From Botryococcus braunii (lineage: Eukaryota; Chlorophyta; Trebouxiophyceae), in contig MVGU01001225.1 in the NCBI GenBank assembly GCA_002005505.1, positions 62,001 through 126,000 on the forward strand: a stretch of 64,000 nucleotides of DNA. Reading direction: 5' to 3'. Positions 29,201 to 40,100 of the stretch are shown one piece after another (position 1 is the first letter of the stretch; every line of letters begins with the position of its first letter). A program made the position numbers and the translations under genes. The notes under the pieces were generated by a model, which was not told where the DNA came from, ran no database searches, and was given only the letters and a program-made list of their open reading frames with translations.

Positions 29201-29850
29201 AGTTTGCTATCAACAATGCAGAGCACTCCAGCACAGGCTTCACGCCGTTCATGTTGAACTATGGTCATCACCCGTACCTACCAGTATCGGTGCTGCCAGA
29301 GTTCAGGGTCCCGGCTGCCTCGAGCTTTGTCCAACGCATTCAGCGTTTAGTGGCAGAAGCGCGGCGCACACATCGCATTGCGACGGAACGCCAGGCACGT
29401 TACGCTAACACGAAGCGTAAGGATGTCACGTTCGCTCCAGGAGATTGGGTCCTGTTGTCGGCTAAGAATCTGAGGTTCAAAGAGGGCACACCGAAGCTGT
29501 TGCCTAGGTGGGTCGGGCCGTTCCAGGTTGCCAAGGCAATAGGGGGCAACTCCTATGAGTTGATCCTCCCGGCACGCTGGAGGATACATGACGTGTTCCA
29601 TGTATCACGGCTGGAACGATACCGCCGAGATGGCACGGTCCAACCACCACCACCTGCAGAGGTGCTGGAGGGGGAGGACGAGTACGAGGTTGAGAAAATT
29701 CTCGACCACCGGAAGGCTCGCCGTATGCATGAGTTCCTGGTTCGGTGGGTGGGATACTCCCCTGAACATGACACGTGGGAATCAGAGGCGAACTTGCGGA
29801 ATGCCCCTGGGGCGTTGAAGGAGTATTGGGCACGGGTCAAGACGGGCTAG
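26296..29850 (+). CDS. Chromovirus F Pol: protease, RT, RNase H, integrase, chromodomain
   Basis: 1184 residues, in frame with gag and separated from it by one TGA; translated sequence between the TGA and this Met is open. Order: protease ADSGAS (about residue 34); RT with VYLDDILIYS (about 387); RNase H VHTDASLAGLGA and VTDHKAI; integrase HHCC and DRDPLFTS...HPQTDGQTERVN; GPF/Y-type module (WVGPFQV); chromodomain 1129-1184 with EYEVEKILDHR, FLVRWVGY and DTWE, including the aromatic cage positions. The chromodomain is expected to guide integration to histone-marked chromatin. No lesion seen. Confidence 0.95.
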   Translation: MQIVANAFHPDAEVQKLTMTFDGQVQGVHCQVLADSGASCNIISAALADRLGLQIESPPKKAVLQMANGMEVDHLGHVTISVTIQGYRFAAVTCTVMHVHSCEWDVLLGQQWLTRARASVNFDDKCVTGYTRKGKPFRLRCKDNIAMTDSDCTDVKKLVITMVQAKRLARAGCKTFLSSVTQLLSSEASLVEVPVSVHSLLQEFADVFPEDVPGLPPDRPGVSHTIPLIDPHAKPPSRPFYRLSRSEVMEAERQVKLLLEKKFIEPSTSPYGAPILFVQKKDGGLRMVIDYRALNKLTVKNKYPMPRIDDALDQLQGATLFTSLDLTSGYHQIRISDEDVPKTAFRTPDGLFHWRVLPFGLTNAPATFQTAMNTIFRPYLHKFVLVYLDDILIYSKTPEEHCQHLRQVLELLREHQLYANMKKCSFAKSEVAYLGHIVSSEGVKVDPRKTAAVYNWPKPTCLTELRSFLGLATYFRKFIRDFARLAMPLHGMTRKGVLWDWKSSCQQAFDAIKQALTQAPCLAFPDFSKPFEVHTDASLAGLGAVLYQEGRPIAFESRRLTPAEINYPTGEQELLAVVHALTVWRCYLEGGPEFRVVTDHKAITYLDTVAQLSRRQTRWAEFLSRFHFTWEHMAGASNVVADALSRTPVGYSPPNSLVNTVVVRSTRSYVSEGPPCLPNRSLRNVICAVTRAQGTPLAAEARGMGHESRPPSGGGEGMTWKDKFVRGYQEDLWFKEPSNVAPLVAHDGFLLYEGKIVVPHAFGLRSHLMEEMHDSPYAGHQGVNKTLKLVARHYWWPTMTQDVTQYVTHCHLCQKNKARHAKPSGLLHPLELPHKPWDTVSMDFITQLPRTRDGHDAILVVVDKLSKMVHLVATQTTATAEQTAKLLVDHIWKLHGVPRKVVSDRDPLFTSHFTRALCRMLGTKQAMSTAYHPQTDGQTERVNRVLEDMLRMYVSQSQTDWDEKLSCAEFAINNAEHSSTGFTPFMLNYGHHPYLPVSVLPEFRVPAASSFVQRIQRLVAEARRTHRIATERQARYANTKRKDVTFAPGDWVLLSAKNLRFKEGTPKLLPRWVGPFQVAKAIGGNSYELILPARWRIHDVFHVSRLERYRRDGTVQPPPPAEVLEGEDEYEVEKILDHRKARRMHEFLVRWVGYSPEHDTWESEANLRNAPGALKEYWARVKTG

Positions 29851-30456
29851 GACCCGGGAGACACACAAATGGCCTTGAGTCGGGCTGTTGTCACTTCGGG
29901 GGTCGTGGCATTCGATCCACATGTCCAGTCGACGGGACATCCCTCGTTAGCGGCGAAGTGGTTGCGTTGTTCAACATGTCGTCCTACTCAATAGCTCCTC
30001 CCTGTCGCTGGCTATGCCAATGCAAGGGCCCTATTCCGTTCACTGCGGACTTAGTAGCACCTCAGATAGTCTCAAGGGCATGGTGCACCCCGGGTCCTGG
30101 ACTCGGTGTCTGAGAGTCTCTGCTGATGGTGGGTTGTGACTCTAGAGTAACCATGTACTCTAAGCGCTATGGTGATGGTCAGTGAAACCCCCAATAGCTT
30201 GATTAGCCAGATGGATTTCTGGTGACGGAGGTTGTACTTCCGGGAGTGCTCCGCGGGCAGTCCAAATGAGCATGGGTGTGGATTGTCGTTACCACTAGTC
30301 TGCCGGGACTAGGGTGGCGGGTGGCTGGGCAAGAGGTATGGGACTCTTGTCTGTAGGGCTCCCTGCGAAGGTGGCTGGTCAGGACGTGATACACTCTTGA
30401 CTGTAGTGCTTCCTGTGTGGGAGATGCATCCCCCTCAATCCGAGACGGCTTGAGCC
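29851..30456 (+). other. Chromovirus F 3' untranslated region
   Basis: About 600 bp between the pol stop and the polypurine tract. No gene is recognised. Confidence 0.7.
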
Positions 30457-30470
30457 TAGGTGGGGGAGGG
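30457..30470 (+). other. Chromovirus F polypurine tract
   Basis: Purine-rich tract with the core GGTGGGGGAGGG immediately before the 3' LTR. Confidence 0.8.
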
Positions 30471-30658
30471 TGTAACGTTCCGAGTGCGAAGGGTCCGTTA
30501 GGGAGCCGATCGGCATCGAGCCGATAGCGCGTGATCGGAGAGCGGGGTACGATGACCTCATTATGTAATCTGGCCAGCTTGGCTGGCGGGGTGCTATCAG
30601 ACGGGTCGCACCTGTGTGAGGTCATTCTCACACGAACTTGAGATCACAGGATACTACA
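30471..30658 (+). repeat. Chromovirus F 3' LTR
   Basis: 188 bp, one mismatch to the 5' LTR, followed by the TSD acaca. Confidence 0.95.
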
Positions 30659-30663
30659 ACACA

Positions 30664-30981
30664 GCACCCACGAGAAGGTAAATCTATTCAGTCTGAAGCC
30701 AATGTCTACTTCTGGCTGTACTCCCTAACACGGGACTTCCTGAGGGTCCTAATTGGCCTTGAAAGGGGCCAGAAATCAGGAGCCACAGGGCAAAAGGTCT
30801 TGCCCATTTTCTAGGTCTTATTCCCCAATGGGATGAACATGTACCATCACAATTTCCACTCGATTCCGAGCTGTCAAATGTCTTACTTTCGCCGGCATCA
30901 TATTTCTACCGGTTTCGCATCATAAACACAACAATTATTGATTGTCCACTTGCAGTCACAGCCACACGCCATTTCACGACA
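30664..30981 (-). repeat. Gypsy D 5' LTR, segment 3
   Basis: Final part of the D 5' LTR (gcacccacgagaagg...cacgaca), followed by the TSD gatg at 30982-30985. Confidence 0.92.
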
Positions 30982-31228
30982 GATGGTCCCTTGCATTATT
31001 GTCTGACTTCTGAAATGGAGTCCCTACGAACCATAACAATGACTTAAGAAGCGTGCTCTGTGAAGTTGAAGCCGGGCATGCAACTGAGATTGAATGCACA
31101 ATGGCAATGGGAAGCAGGTCACCTTCCATTGTCGATGTTATCGAACGTTTAGGTCTCTCGGCACTACGGGTGCCCTTGACAACATCCTATCATCTGCCCA
31201 GGCCTGTATTTTTTCCTTCATCATTCTC

Positions 31229-33793
31229 TTAGCCTGGTCTATACCGTGCTCGCTTGTGGGCAGTGTTTTCCCTGAGAAGATTGTCTCCAACTGTAAAGAC
31301 AACACGTGTTGGTACAATCTTGATGCACACTGTCTTTATATCTTGCAAGATTTTAGAAGACAATTGTTCGGTGTATGTTGAAACTCGAGTGAGCTCATGA
31401 CCCTCCTTCTGTAACGGTGTAATATCAATCACGTGTCTCTTGTATCAATAATATATATGATTCAGCTTGCATCATTGACCATTTGTTGCATTTGACCTTA
31501 AGCAGTTCTTCAGATGGAATGTCCTTACCAGAAGTTCAAAATATGCCACCTGATTGGCATACAAGGACTTGACATTCCTTGCTTCTTTTTTTATCTCAGG
31601 TTTTAATACGTCTCCTGAAACCCTGTTCGAAGGGTCTTGAAGAAATTGGTTGTAGGCTGATACGAGCGCCAACCTGTAGCGATTCCCAGATCCAAAAACC
31701 TGGTCAGGTCGCCCGTTACTCATGTGGTGACGATAGCCGTGATCCCTCAGAAGCTGGGCAGCCTTTGCCTTGGCATCCCTGGTGTTTAGGAGGTACCCTT
31801 GCGGGCTTATGAGATCGGGCCAACCCGTGTGCATGCCCTTTTTAATTCCTCTGTTTATGTTGTTTGTGCGCAGTGCTCCCAGGATCTTCATCACCTTCAT
31901 GCAATATCATATGGAACGTTACTTTTCGGTGAGTCCACAATTGGACAACATGGTTGGAACACACCGTCTACAGAACTTTGGGCACATTCACACTTTATAT
32001 TATAGTTGCTTGGTGGAAATAACTATTGTAGGACACTGATCAATTCTAACATATATATGTACATTTGACAAACTATGCGCATGGTTATAATCTTTATATA
32101 TGAGTCACCTGAACCTCGTCTTCATAAGATACAATCTCTTCCACATTTGCTGAGGCCTTGGCTTCTAAGATGATGTTTTTATACGCTTCTTGATCATAGT
32201 AGAATCCAGTCTGTGGTGCGGCCTTGTGGATCACTCTCGCCATGACGTGTTGTGGCTACATCATCAATCGGGCAGAAATCAGATAAGTTTTATATAGTAA
32301 GCTTAATTACGCTAAATATTTAAGGCGGTGTAATTAAGGGAACCCTTGCTGTCAACTACAGATAAGATCAAACATATTCCCCAGAGCGTACAGATGCCCA
32401 CTACTGAATTAGGAGATTTCCCTCACATATCCTTCAAACCTGCTGACATGCCAGTCTATAACAATGCGGACAGACATCGATGAAATTTCCCCCGTAACAC
32501 TTACCACTAAGGCCTTCTGCGCGCTCGATGGTGTTGTCGATGCTGCTCTGTCCTTACAACTATCGAGCTTACGAGTGAGTTCCAAGAGAACGTCGCGCAT
32601 ATTCAGCGCCAGGCGGTTGTTGGTGTGCATGTTCCTCATTATTCTTTTGAAAATGTCCACCATGCTGTTTGGATCCGCCTCGACATCTGTAGGTAATCGT
32701 AAGACCCGGCACTTTCAGGAATCAGGTCAATTAAAGGAGGCAAGGGCGACCAAAGACACCACTGAAATCGTACAGCAAATTTGCTATAAAATTTTAAAAG
32801 GTTTCAAAACCGACTTTAACCTCATCGCAACAGATGATATTCATCATACACAAATTGTCTCTGCACATATGTTAACTCCCTTCTTGTTTAGGTGATTATG
32901 GGATACCTTCCGAGATTTGTTGCTCAAGTTCCTCTATGGAGACAAAGCAAGGGTTCTTTGCTGCTCCAGCATCCTCTGACTGCCAATAAGCACGTCTTGT
33001 TTTAGCTACTGCTCACAAATGCTTAAGCATCGAGAGACATAACTGTAAGTCAGTCAAACACAAAGAAAATGCACATTGCTAAAGCAAATTATTGGACAAA
33101 CGTATATGGACATTTGCTTTCAGCTGCATGACACTTGCTTTCGTGTGTAGCTTCTCTGTATATACAGCAAACACAGAGAAGCTACATATGAAAGCAAGTG
33201 TCCTGCAGCTGAAAGCAATTGTCCTTCAATTATAAACATCATGCCAGGATATCATCAGACACAAAGTAAGCTTTGAAAGAACCATAGACGATCCAAGTTT
33301 TAGTCTAGACCTTCTTAGATCTTATAAGATCTTAACCCTTCAAGACTTAAAACAAAACAATCATATTATGTATCCAACTGTAAAACACCAGCACAACCAA
33401 ACTCGGAATTAGCAGACCAGCAAACTTATCATCATTCAACTTGAAACAACGCATTGAAACGTCTCGTGTCGGAAAGCTTTCATGGTTTGTTTTTGAAACC
33501 AATAAGTATCTTTGATTATATACCTTGTCGGAGTTGGAGTTTCCCAAACTGCTACTGCCCTCCAGTGAATCCGACTGCCCAACAGATGTATGTTCTTGTT
33601 CCGTGTCATTTCGATATGGACTTGCTCCCGATGCCCCTTGAGCCTGACGAACTGGTGTAGATACAGGTCCTGATAGGTTAGTGTTTTCGAACAACTCATT
33701 CCGCAATCCGGATCCAACGGAGTTCAAAGCACGACGCTTTTCTGCCAGGTCCTCAGAATCGGCCTTTCTTTTGCCGAAACGTTGTTGTGCCAT
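31229..33793 (-). CDS. Second gene of the Plavaka-like element, spliced, unknown function
   Basis: A multi-exon minus-strand gene, about 435 residues if spliced as seen. Probable exons: 33793-33524 (starts MAQQRFGKRKADSEDL, with a KRK...EKRR bipartite NLS-like stretch; donor AAG/GTATAT); 33005-32907 (donor GAAG/GTATCC); 32686-32505 (acceptor CTACAG, donor GTG/GTAAGT); 32255-32109 (acceptor TGTAG, donor CAG/GTGACT); about 31894-31497 (donor AAG/GTCAAA); about 31437-31229. Phases agree for the joins at 32907/32686, 32505/32255 and 32109/31894; the join after exon 1 does not, so an exon or acceptor there is missed. I recognise no family. It is divergent from the transposase and lies wholly within the transposon, so a role in transposition or its control is inferred. 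Confidence 0.6.
33108..33224. repeat. Imperfect inverted repeat with 52-bp arms
   Basis: Arms 33108-33159 and 33173-33224 pair with only a few mismatches (for example ttgctttcagctgca opposite tgcagctgaaagcaa), separated by 13 bases. It sits in the first intron of the accessory gene. It could be a small fold-back element; no clear TSD was found. Confidence 0.85.
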
Positions 33794-34115
33794 CTGAAAA
33801 CTCAAGTAAAAGTCTCAAATATTCGAATTGCATAGGCAGAATGGGCAAGCAATATGATAATATGATTGCGATGTAAGCGATGCCAGTCGCTTTCGATCCA
33901 CGTGAACGTACCACGAACGTACGTACGTACGATGTACGGTCGTGCAAAGACAGGCACTTCTTCGACCTTGTGCGTGTGAAGGACTTAGATCCTTCAAAGA
34001 CTACACGACCGCTGGTTTGAATGTTTGTTGGGAAAGTCCATAGACGATTAAATACAACCGCACCATCATGTTTTATTTCCTATCGGATAGTACAGTCTAG
34101 AGCGTTATTGTGAAG
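33794..34115. promoter_or_regulatory. Divergent intergenic region between the two transposon genes
   Basis: 322 bp separate the ATG of the minus-strand gene (33793) from the ATG of the transposase (34116), so both promoters must lie here or in overlapping 5' regions. It includes an alternating (ACGT)-rich stretch near 33918-33931. No certain TATA box was identified. Confidence 0.4.
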
Positions 34116-37100
34116 ATGTGTGATCAGGACTTCGTCTGCGGTGGTTGTGCCTCAAAATTTAAAACGATTAAGGCCCTTCACCGCCACTGGATACAGAAAA
34201 AAAGCCATTCTGGTCTAGTCTTTAAGCCATTGAAACGTCGTCGAGCTGAAGAGCTCGACGTAGGTGTTGATGACAAGGAAAGAAAGACGTCTAAGCAACA
34301 GCGTTTGGGCTCTTGTCATGATTTTGCTTCAAACATGCTGCCTGCCATATCCCGTACGGTCTGTAGTGCACGCACTACATATGATACAGTTGTTATGGAT
34401 GAAGGGAGGTACGACCCCGGAGTGGATTTAAATAAGATCGCCAAGAAGCTCTTGCCGATCATAACAAAACAGAACCGTGACGACGGCGAGGTACTGGTTA
34501 AAGAACTTTCACAAGCACAGTTGATTCCCTGTAACAGGAATAGTCGCGTGTTATAGGAAAATGACCGGACCACGAGGATTTGGACCTCCATAAAGGTCCC
34601 TTCGTGAGTTATGTTCCTCCACGCCAAGAAGTGGCTACTTCACGCGCCAAGGGAGTGACCCCTTACTTAACAAGGCGCATTGGCGATGGAGACAGGGACA
34701 CACTTAGAACAGGATAGAATAAGGCTTTGGCAGAGGAAGGACCGGGCCGGACTGGACGGGTACTGAGGTGGAGCCCAAACAACTTGTAACCATTGTTTTC
34801 GCATCCTTTGGCCGTTTCTACTGTATCACTGGTATCGGCGAGAGGGGCCAAATTTTGAGCTCCTCTCGTTGAAAAAATTTCCCAAAGAAGTTTTTCAGAG
34901 AATTCTATAGATTCGGATTGGGTTAGTTGTGGTGTGTGTGGCGCTTTTAGGGGCCTACGACTCGGGTCACCGAGTTTAGGGCCCCCACCCGGACTTTCTC
35001 GATTTCCTGTGTCACCGAGCCTCGCCAGCACTGACAGCTCAGAAATGGCTAGACGACAAGTTGAAGAGCTGCAGGCTGCTTTGGCCGAGGCCGAGGGGCG
35101 TGAAGCGGCAATGGCTGCCGAACTGGCTGAGTTACGACAACAGGCAGAAAACGCTTAAGTCGCGGCTCAAAACCCCGCGAACCCACAGGCAAGAATCCCG
35201 ACAGTTCGAACGCATTTACCGGAAAAATTCGAGGGACGCAGGGACGATCTCGAACAATTCCTAGACGATGTGAGGTCATATTGTGAACTCACCGGTGTGC
35301 CCGCGAACCTCAGGGTTGATTACGCAGTGCGCTGTTTAGGAAAGAGCGTGAAAAAGGTGTGGTTAACAAAAAAAAGCAGCTTACGTGAGGCAAAATCCAG
35401 GTGCTGTCGTGGATTTAGCTCTCTTTGGGGATCTGTTGTCTTCTGTCTATGATAACACTGATAAGGTTGCAAAGGCAAGGGATAAACTTGATTCCGTATA
35501 TCAGGGCAACGAATCAGTTGAGAAGTATGTTGAGCGCTTTACAACCTTGCTAGCAGAGGTAGAAGTCAGTGGGGACCTATCCATGGGGGAGAAAATCCAT
35601 AGGTTTCGTAAAGGCCTACGTGAGGATTTAAAGAAATATTCAGCAATTAACCCTACAACAGGCAAAGGTTTTGATGATTTGGATGCCTTGATAAGTTTAC
35701 TCACACGGTACGATGCCGCGGTGGGCGGGCCCTTACAGGCAAAGAGACTGAGAACCGGCCCCGGGGGCCCTAACTCAAGCATTGCAACCGCCACCGTTGG
35801 CCCAGCACCGCACGTTGCTGGCGTCGGACAGGACTGGACAATCCCCTACTACAGTCATGAATTTGGGATGATGGCAGCTGCACCGATGGTGGCAGCGCCA
35901 ATCCAGATGGCCCATGGTTACCCTGCGCCGCTCGCCACGGTCGCCGCGATCCAAGGCGCGACTCCTTATCCCCGCAGGGATGGTTTACCTCCCGAGTATC
36001 GGAGGGACACTAGAGTTGCCTTTCCCCTCAACAGAAGCTGTTACGCGTGCAATACCCCTGGCCATGAATCTTGGTTTTGCCCACTCAAAAAACTTAGAGA
36101 GGACCCTAACGCCTATCTTAATCAACAACAGTGGGACATCTTGCAACACATTGTGAAGGCCAGACAGGAGGTAAACCAGCCTGCTCCACCAATTCCAGGT
36201 CTGGCTGGTGATTTGCTGCGGCGACGGGTAGGAGGGGGCCACAACAACTTTAGGTCCCTCGGTGTGGGAGCAGCCCCTATGCAAGGGTGGACAGCACAGG
36301 GTGGGGCCGGACGGGGACGGAGAATCAGAGGACGGGGCCGTGGACGGGGCCGGGCAAGGGGACGCGGTAGGCCATGAGTGGAGTTAGAGAAGGAAACCTC
36401 CACACTTTTGTTCCTTGGGAATCTTTTCATTCTTCTATCGAGCAACATTGTTCTGAGTTTTTGCATTGTTCTTTTTCTAGAGGCCCCTTTGACAATACCC
36501 TACCCGATGGAACGTCTAAACCGACATTTGTTGCAGTACCTATAGGTAAAGCGGAGGACACCTTATCCACTTTCGCTCGTGAGCAACAAGCAAATAAACA
36601 TTTAAGTGCTTGTTTTCTAATGGGTAGTAAAGTGGCGAAATCCAAGGCAGTGTACCCATGGCTAAAAGGCATGAGAGTTATCCTGCAAGGTACCAAGGGA
36701 CCTGATGTCCCCTACTCCTATGTAGTTTACCATGCCGGACCCAAATTTAGCGTATCTTTTGCTCAAGCTTTTTCAAATAGGCATTTAGCAATGCTTTTTC
36801 ATGTTAACTGTACTGGTGTGAAGGGCGTCGCTTTAGTCGATACCGGGGCGACGCACTCGTTCGTCAGACAAGACTTCCTAGCTACTCTCGGAGTGAGGCT
36901 GTCAAAGAAGTGTGTGGATGTCCAGCTGGCAGATGGACAGACCATGCGCTCGGCGGGGACAGCTAAGCTCAGGGTGCACTTATCTCAAACATATGTGGAA
37001 CAGAGGGATTTCATTGTCTGCGAAACTCTGTTGGATGGGGTGGACTTAATCCTTGGGGAGGATTTTCTGAAAGAAAGAAAAGCTTTAATTGACTACAATC

Positions 37101-40100
37101 ATGGCGCAGTTCATCTTAAACCGCCTCATTCCTCACACTACATTACACTCCTCAACCCGCTGCCCCCTAGTGAAAGAGGTACCTTACCGGCGCAAAAAGT
37201 GAATGTTATAAGTGAGGGTCAAGCTAGGCGGGCTATGCGAAAGGGTTGTCCAGGGTTTTGGGGGGTTGTGCGAGAGGCAAGGAGTGGACTGGACTCAGTT
37301 TGTGCAACACACTATCTCCATAGGGTTGCAGTGGCAACTACAGAGGGGGATAATCCTTGGGACGAAGACAGCGGAGCCACCGGCCTAGATTTAAACGAAA
37401 ACTCCCGGCGTGTTATTGAGGGTATGACTGACAAGCCACAAGACTTGAAGCAATTGTTGTTAGAGTTTTTGGATGTTTTTCCAGAGAAATTGCCAGATTT
37501 ACCTCCAGACAGGGGCATCTTGCACACTATACCTATGACACCCGGCCATACGCCGCCCTGTCGCCCCACTTATAGGTTGGCTGAACCAGAAGTGGCGGAG
37601 TGTCGGAGGCAGGTTGAGGAATTACTAGCACAGGGTTTCATCAGGCCGAGTGCATCACCGTATGGTAGCCCCATATTGTTTGTGAGAAAGAAAGACGGAA
37701 CATTCCGAATGGTTATAGATTACAGGGCAGTTAATAACTTAACAAGGAAGGACAAATATCCGTTGCCACGGATAGACGATCTTCTGGACAAGCTGCAGGG
37801 TTCAAAGTTCTTTACCTCTTTTGATCTCTTGTCAGGTTACCATCAAGTGCGATTACATGAATCCGATGTTCCCAAAACCGCCTTTAGAACACCCTTAGGT
37901 TCATTTGAATTTTTGGTGCTTCCTTTTGGTCTCACGAATGCTCCCTCCACGTTTCAGAGACTGATGAACAGTGTGTTTCATGATTTTATTCGAGAGGGTT
38001 TTGTTGTGGTTTACCTAGATGATTTGTTGGTATACAGCAAGTCCAGGGAACAGCACTTAGAGCACTTAACTCGCATCCTTACTCGGCTGAGAGAGGAAAA
38101 ACTTTATGCAAAATTATCCAAGTGTGAGTTTTTTGCTGACGAGTTGCGGTATTTGGGACATGTCGTGGGGCGCGACGGCATCAAAGTTGACCCTGCCAAA
38201 GTTCGGACTATTGTGGACTGGCCAACACCCACGGGGAGCACGCACGTACGACAATTCTTGGGACTAGCCAACTACTTCCGCAAGTTCGTCCCGGGTTACA
38301 GTACGCTTGCGGCCCCCTTAACCCGGCTCACTGGCAAAGTTCCTTGGACGTGGGGAGAAGCTGAAGAGCACGCGTTTCAAAGTTTAAAAGAAACTTTGTC
38401 CAATGCTCCTGTACTAGCACTCCCAGACAGTAGCAAGCCTTTCAAAGTGATCTCAGATGCCAGTGACTATGGGGTGGGTGCAGTACTATTGCAAGAAGGT
38501 AGACCTGTAGCATACTTCAGTAAAAAGCTTAGTAATGCCGAACGCAATTATTCCACAACTGAGAAAGAGCTTGCAGGTGTGTTGTATGCCCTCAAGGAGT
38601 GGAGGTGTTACTTATTAGGGCAAACTTTCACAGTTGTTACGGACCATCGCGCGAATAGTTTTTTGCAAACCCAAACCCTACTCTCACCCAGACGGGCGCG
38701 CTGGGCGGAGTTTCTACAGTTATTCGACATCCAATGGGAATATGCGCCGGGATCCACTAACCCTGCTGACCCATTGTCTAGGAGTCCTCACCTAGCCGGG
38801 GCCCACGTCCGAGCCCTAGCTCGGGCCCAGGCTGGGGTTCAGGCGTCGGTTCAGGCTTGGGCAGGGCCCCTGGGGGAGCACTCTCCCCCTGTCGGAGTAG
38901 GAGCGATGGGGGTTGGGGAGGCTGCAGACTCCACCACCCTACCCACGCCGATGGACGGGTTGAGGGGATGGGGAAGGGTTTTAAGTGAGGCATATGAGAT
39001 AGATGATTGGCTCCATCGTAAACAAAATCGCCGCAAGTTAAGCTTCCATAGTGGCTTGTGGAAGCGCGGTGCGCGCATTTACGTTCCCTCCCACCATATG
39101 AGTTCTGACGGTGTCGAACGTAACCTTCGTAGAGAAATCCTGGAAAATTTGCATGGACCACCTATAGTTGGTCATCCAGGCAGGGACAGGACCCTCGAAT
39201 TAGTTCAACGTTCCTGGTGGTGGCCAGGGATGGCCTCAGATGTGGCTGACTTTGTGGCCCAATGTGACTCGTGTCAGCGTGTCAAAGCCCCAGCACACTT
39301 ACCTGTAGGGTTACTACACCCTCTAGAAATACCTGACAGAAAGTGGCAATCAATGTCTATGGACCTAATCACTGGACTGCCAAGAACTAAGGAAGGATAT
39401 GACGCTATCTGGGTTGCTGTTGATAGGTTGTCAAAGTATGCGCACTTCGCTCCGACGACCACTGACGCAAGTGCAGAAGTGATAGCTCAACTGTTACGGA
39501 CCCGGGTTTTCACCTTGCATGGGTTTCCCACTCACATTGTATCAGACAGAGATCCTAGGTGGGTGGGTCGCTTCTGTCAAGAGCTCTTTTGGTTGACCGG
39601 TTGTCGCTCTGCGCTATCTACAGCGTTTCATCCGCAGACCGACGGTCAAACGGAACGAATTAATAGGATCTTGGAGGATTATTTGCGTCATTACGTCACT
39701 GGAAGACACAACGACTGGGATAAACATTTGTGTGAAGCTGAATTTTCTTACAACAACACTTTTCAGCAATCAATCAACACTACTCCATTTAGGTTGACTT
39801 TCGGTCAGGATCCCACGATTCCCTTCCAGGAAGTCTATGAAGGTGTGACATCTTCTGCACGTGAGTATGTACCGGCAGCAGCAGAGTTTGTACGAAGGAT
39901 GAGATGGGATCTAGAAAGAGCGCGGACATGTCTCAAAGCTGCGCAGGACCGCATGAAGGCATATGCGGACGCGAGGAGAAAAGATGCTCCTATTTTAAAA
40001 ATAGGCCAACCTGTCCTCCTCTCAACAAAGAATCTGAAATTCAAGCATACTCGGACAAGAAAACTCTTACCTCGGTTTATTGGGCCTTTTCCCATCGTCC

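Larger units (their letters stand above)
24511..30658 (+). mobile_element. Chromovirus F, Ty3/gypsy element with chromodomain
   Basis: 188-bp LTRs (24511-24698 and 30471-30658, one difference seen), TG...CA, with the TSD acaca at 24506-24510 and 30659-30663. The internal part has a PBS, a 502-codon gag, a 1184-codon pol with C-terminal chromodomain, and a polypurine tract. It is plus-strand, inside the 5' LTR of gypsy D. All domains are open. Confidence 0.95.
7684..30981 (-). mobile_element. Gypsy D, Ty3/gypsy retrotransposon with methyltransferase-like and PHD domains
   Basis: Minus-strand element with a 4-bp TSD gatg (7680-7683 and 30982-30985) and LTRs of about 1.35 kb that start TG and end CA. 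The 3' LTR is intact (7684-9031). The 5' LTR is in three pieces (16258-16368, 23615-24510, 30664-30981), split by copia E and chromovirus F. Internal sequence 9032-16257 has gag and a 1753-codon pol. The two LTRs differ by about seven substitutions plus small indels, including loss of about 12 bp in the 5' LTR near 24243, by eye. A solo LTR of the same family sits at 41753-43103. Confidence 0.9.

Noticed and set aside
31094..31381. Plus-strand frame rich in hydrophobic residues
   Set aside because: Antisense to the last exon of the accessory gene, whose minus-strand frame fits the splice phase of the exon before it.
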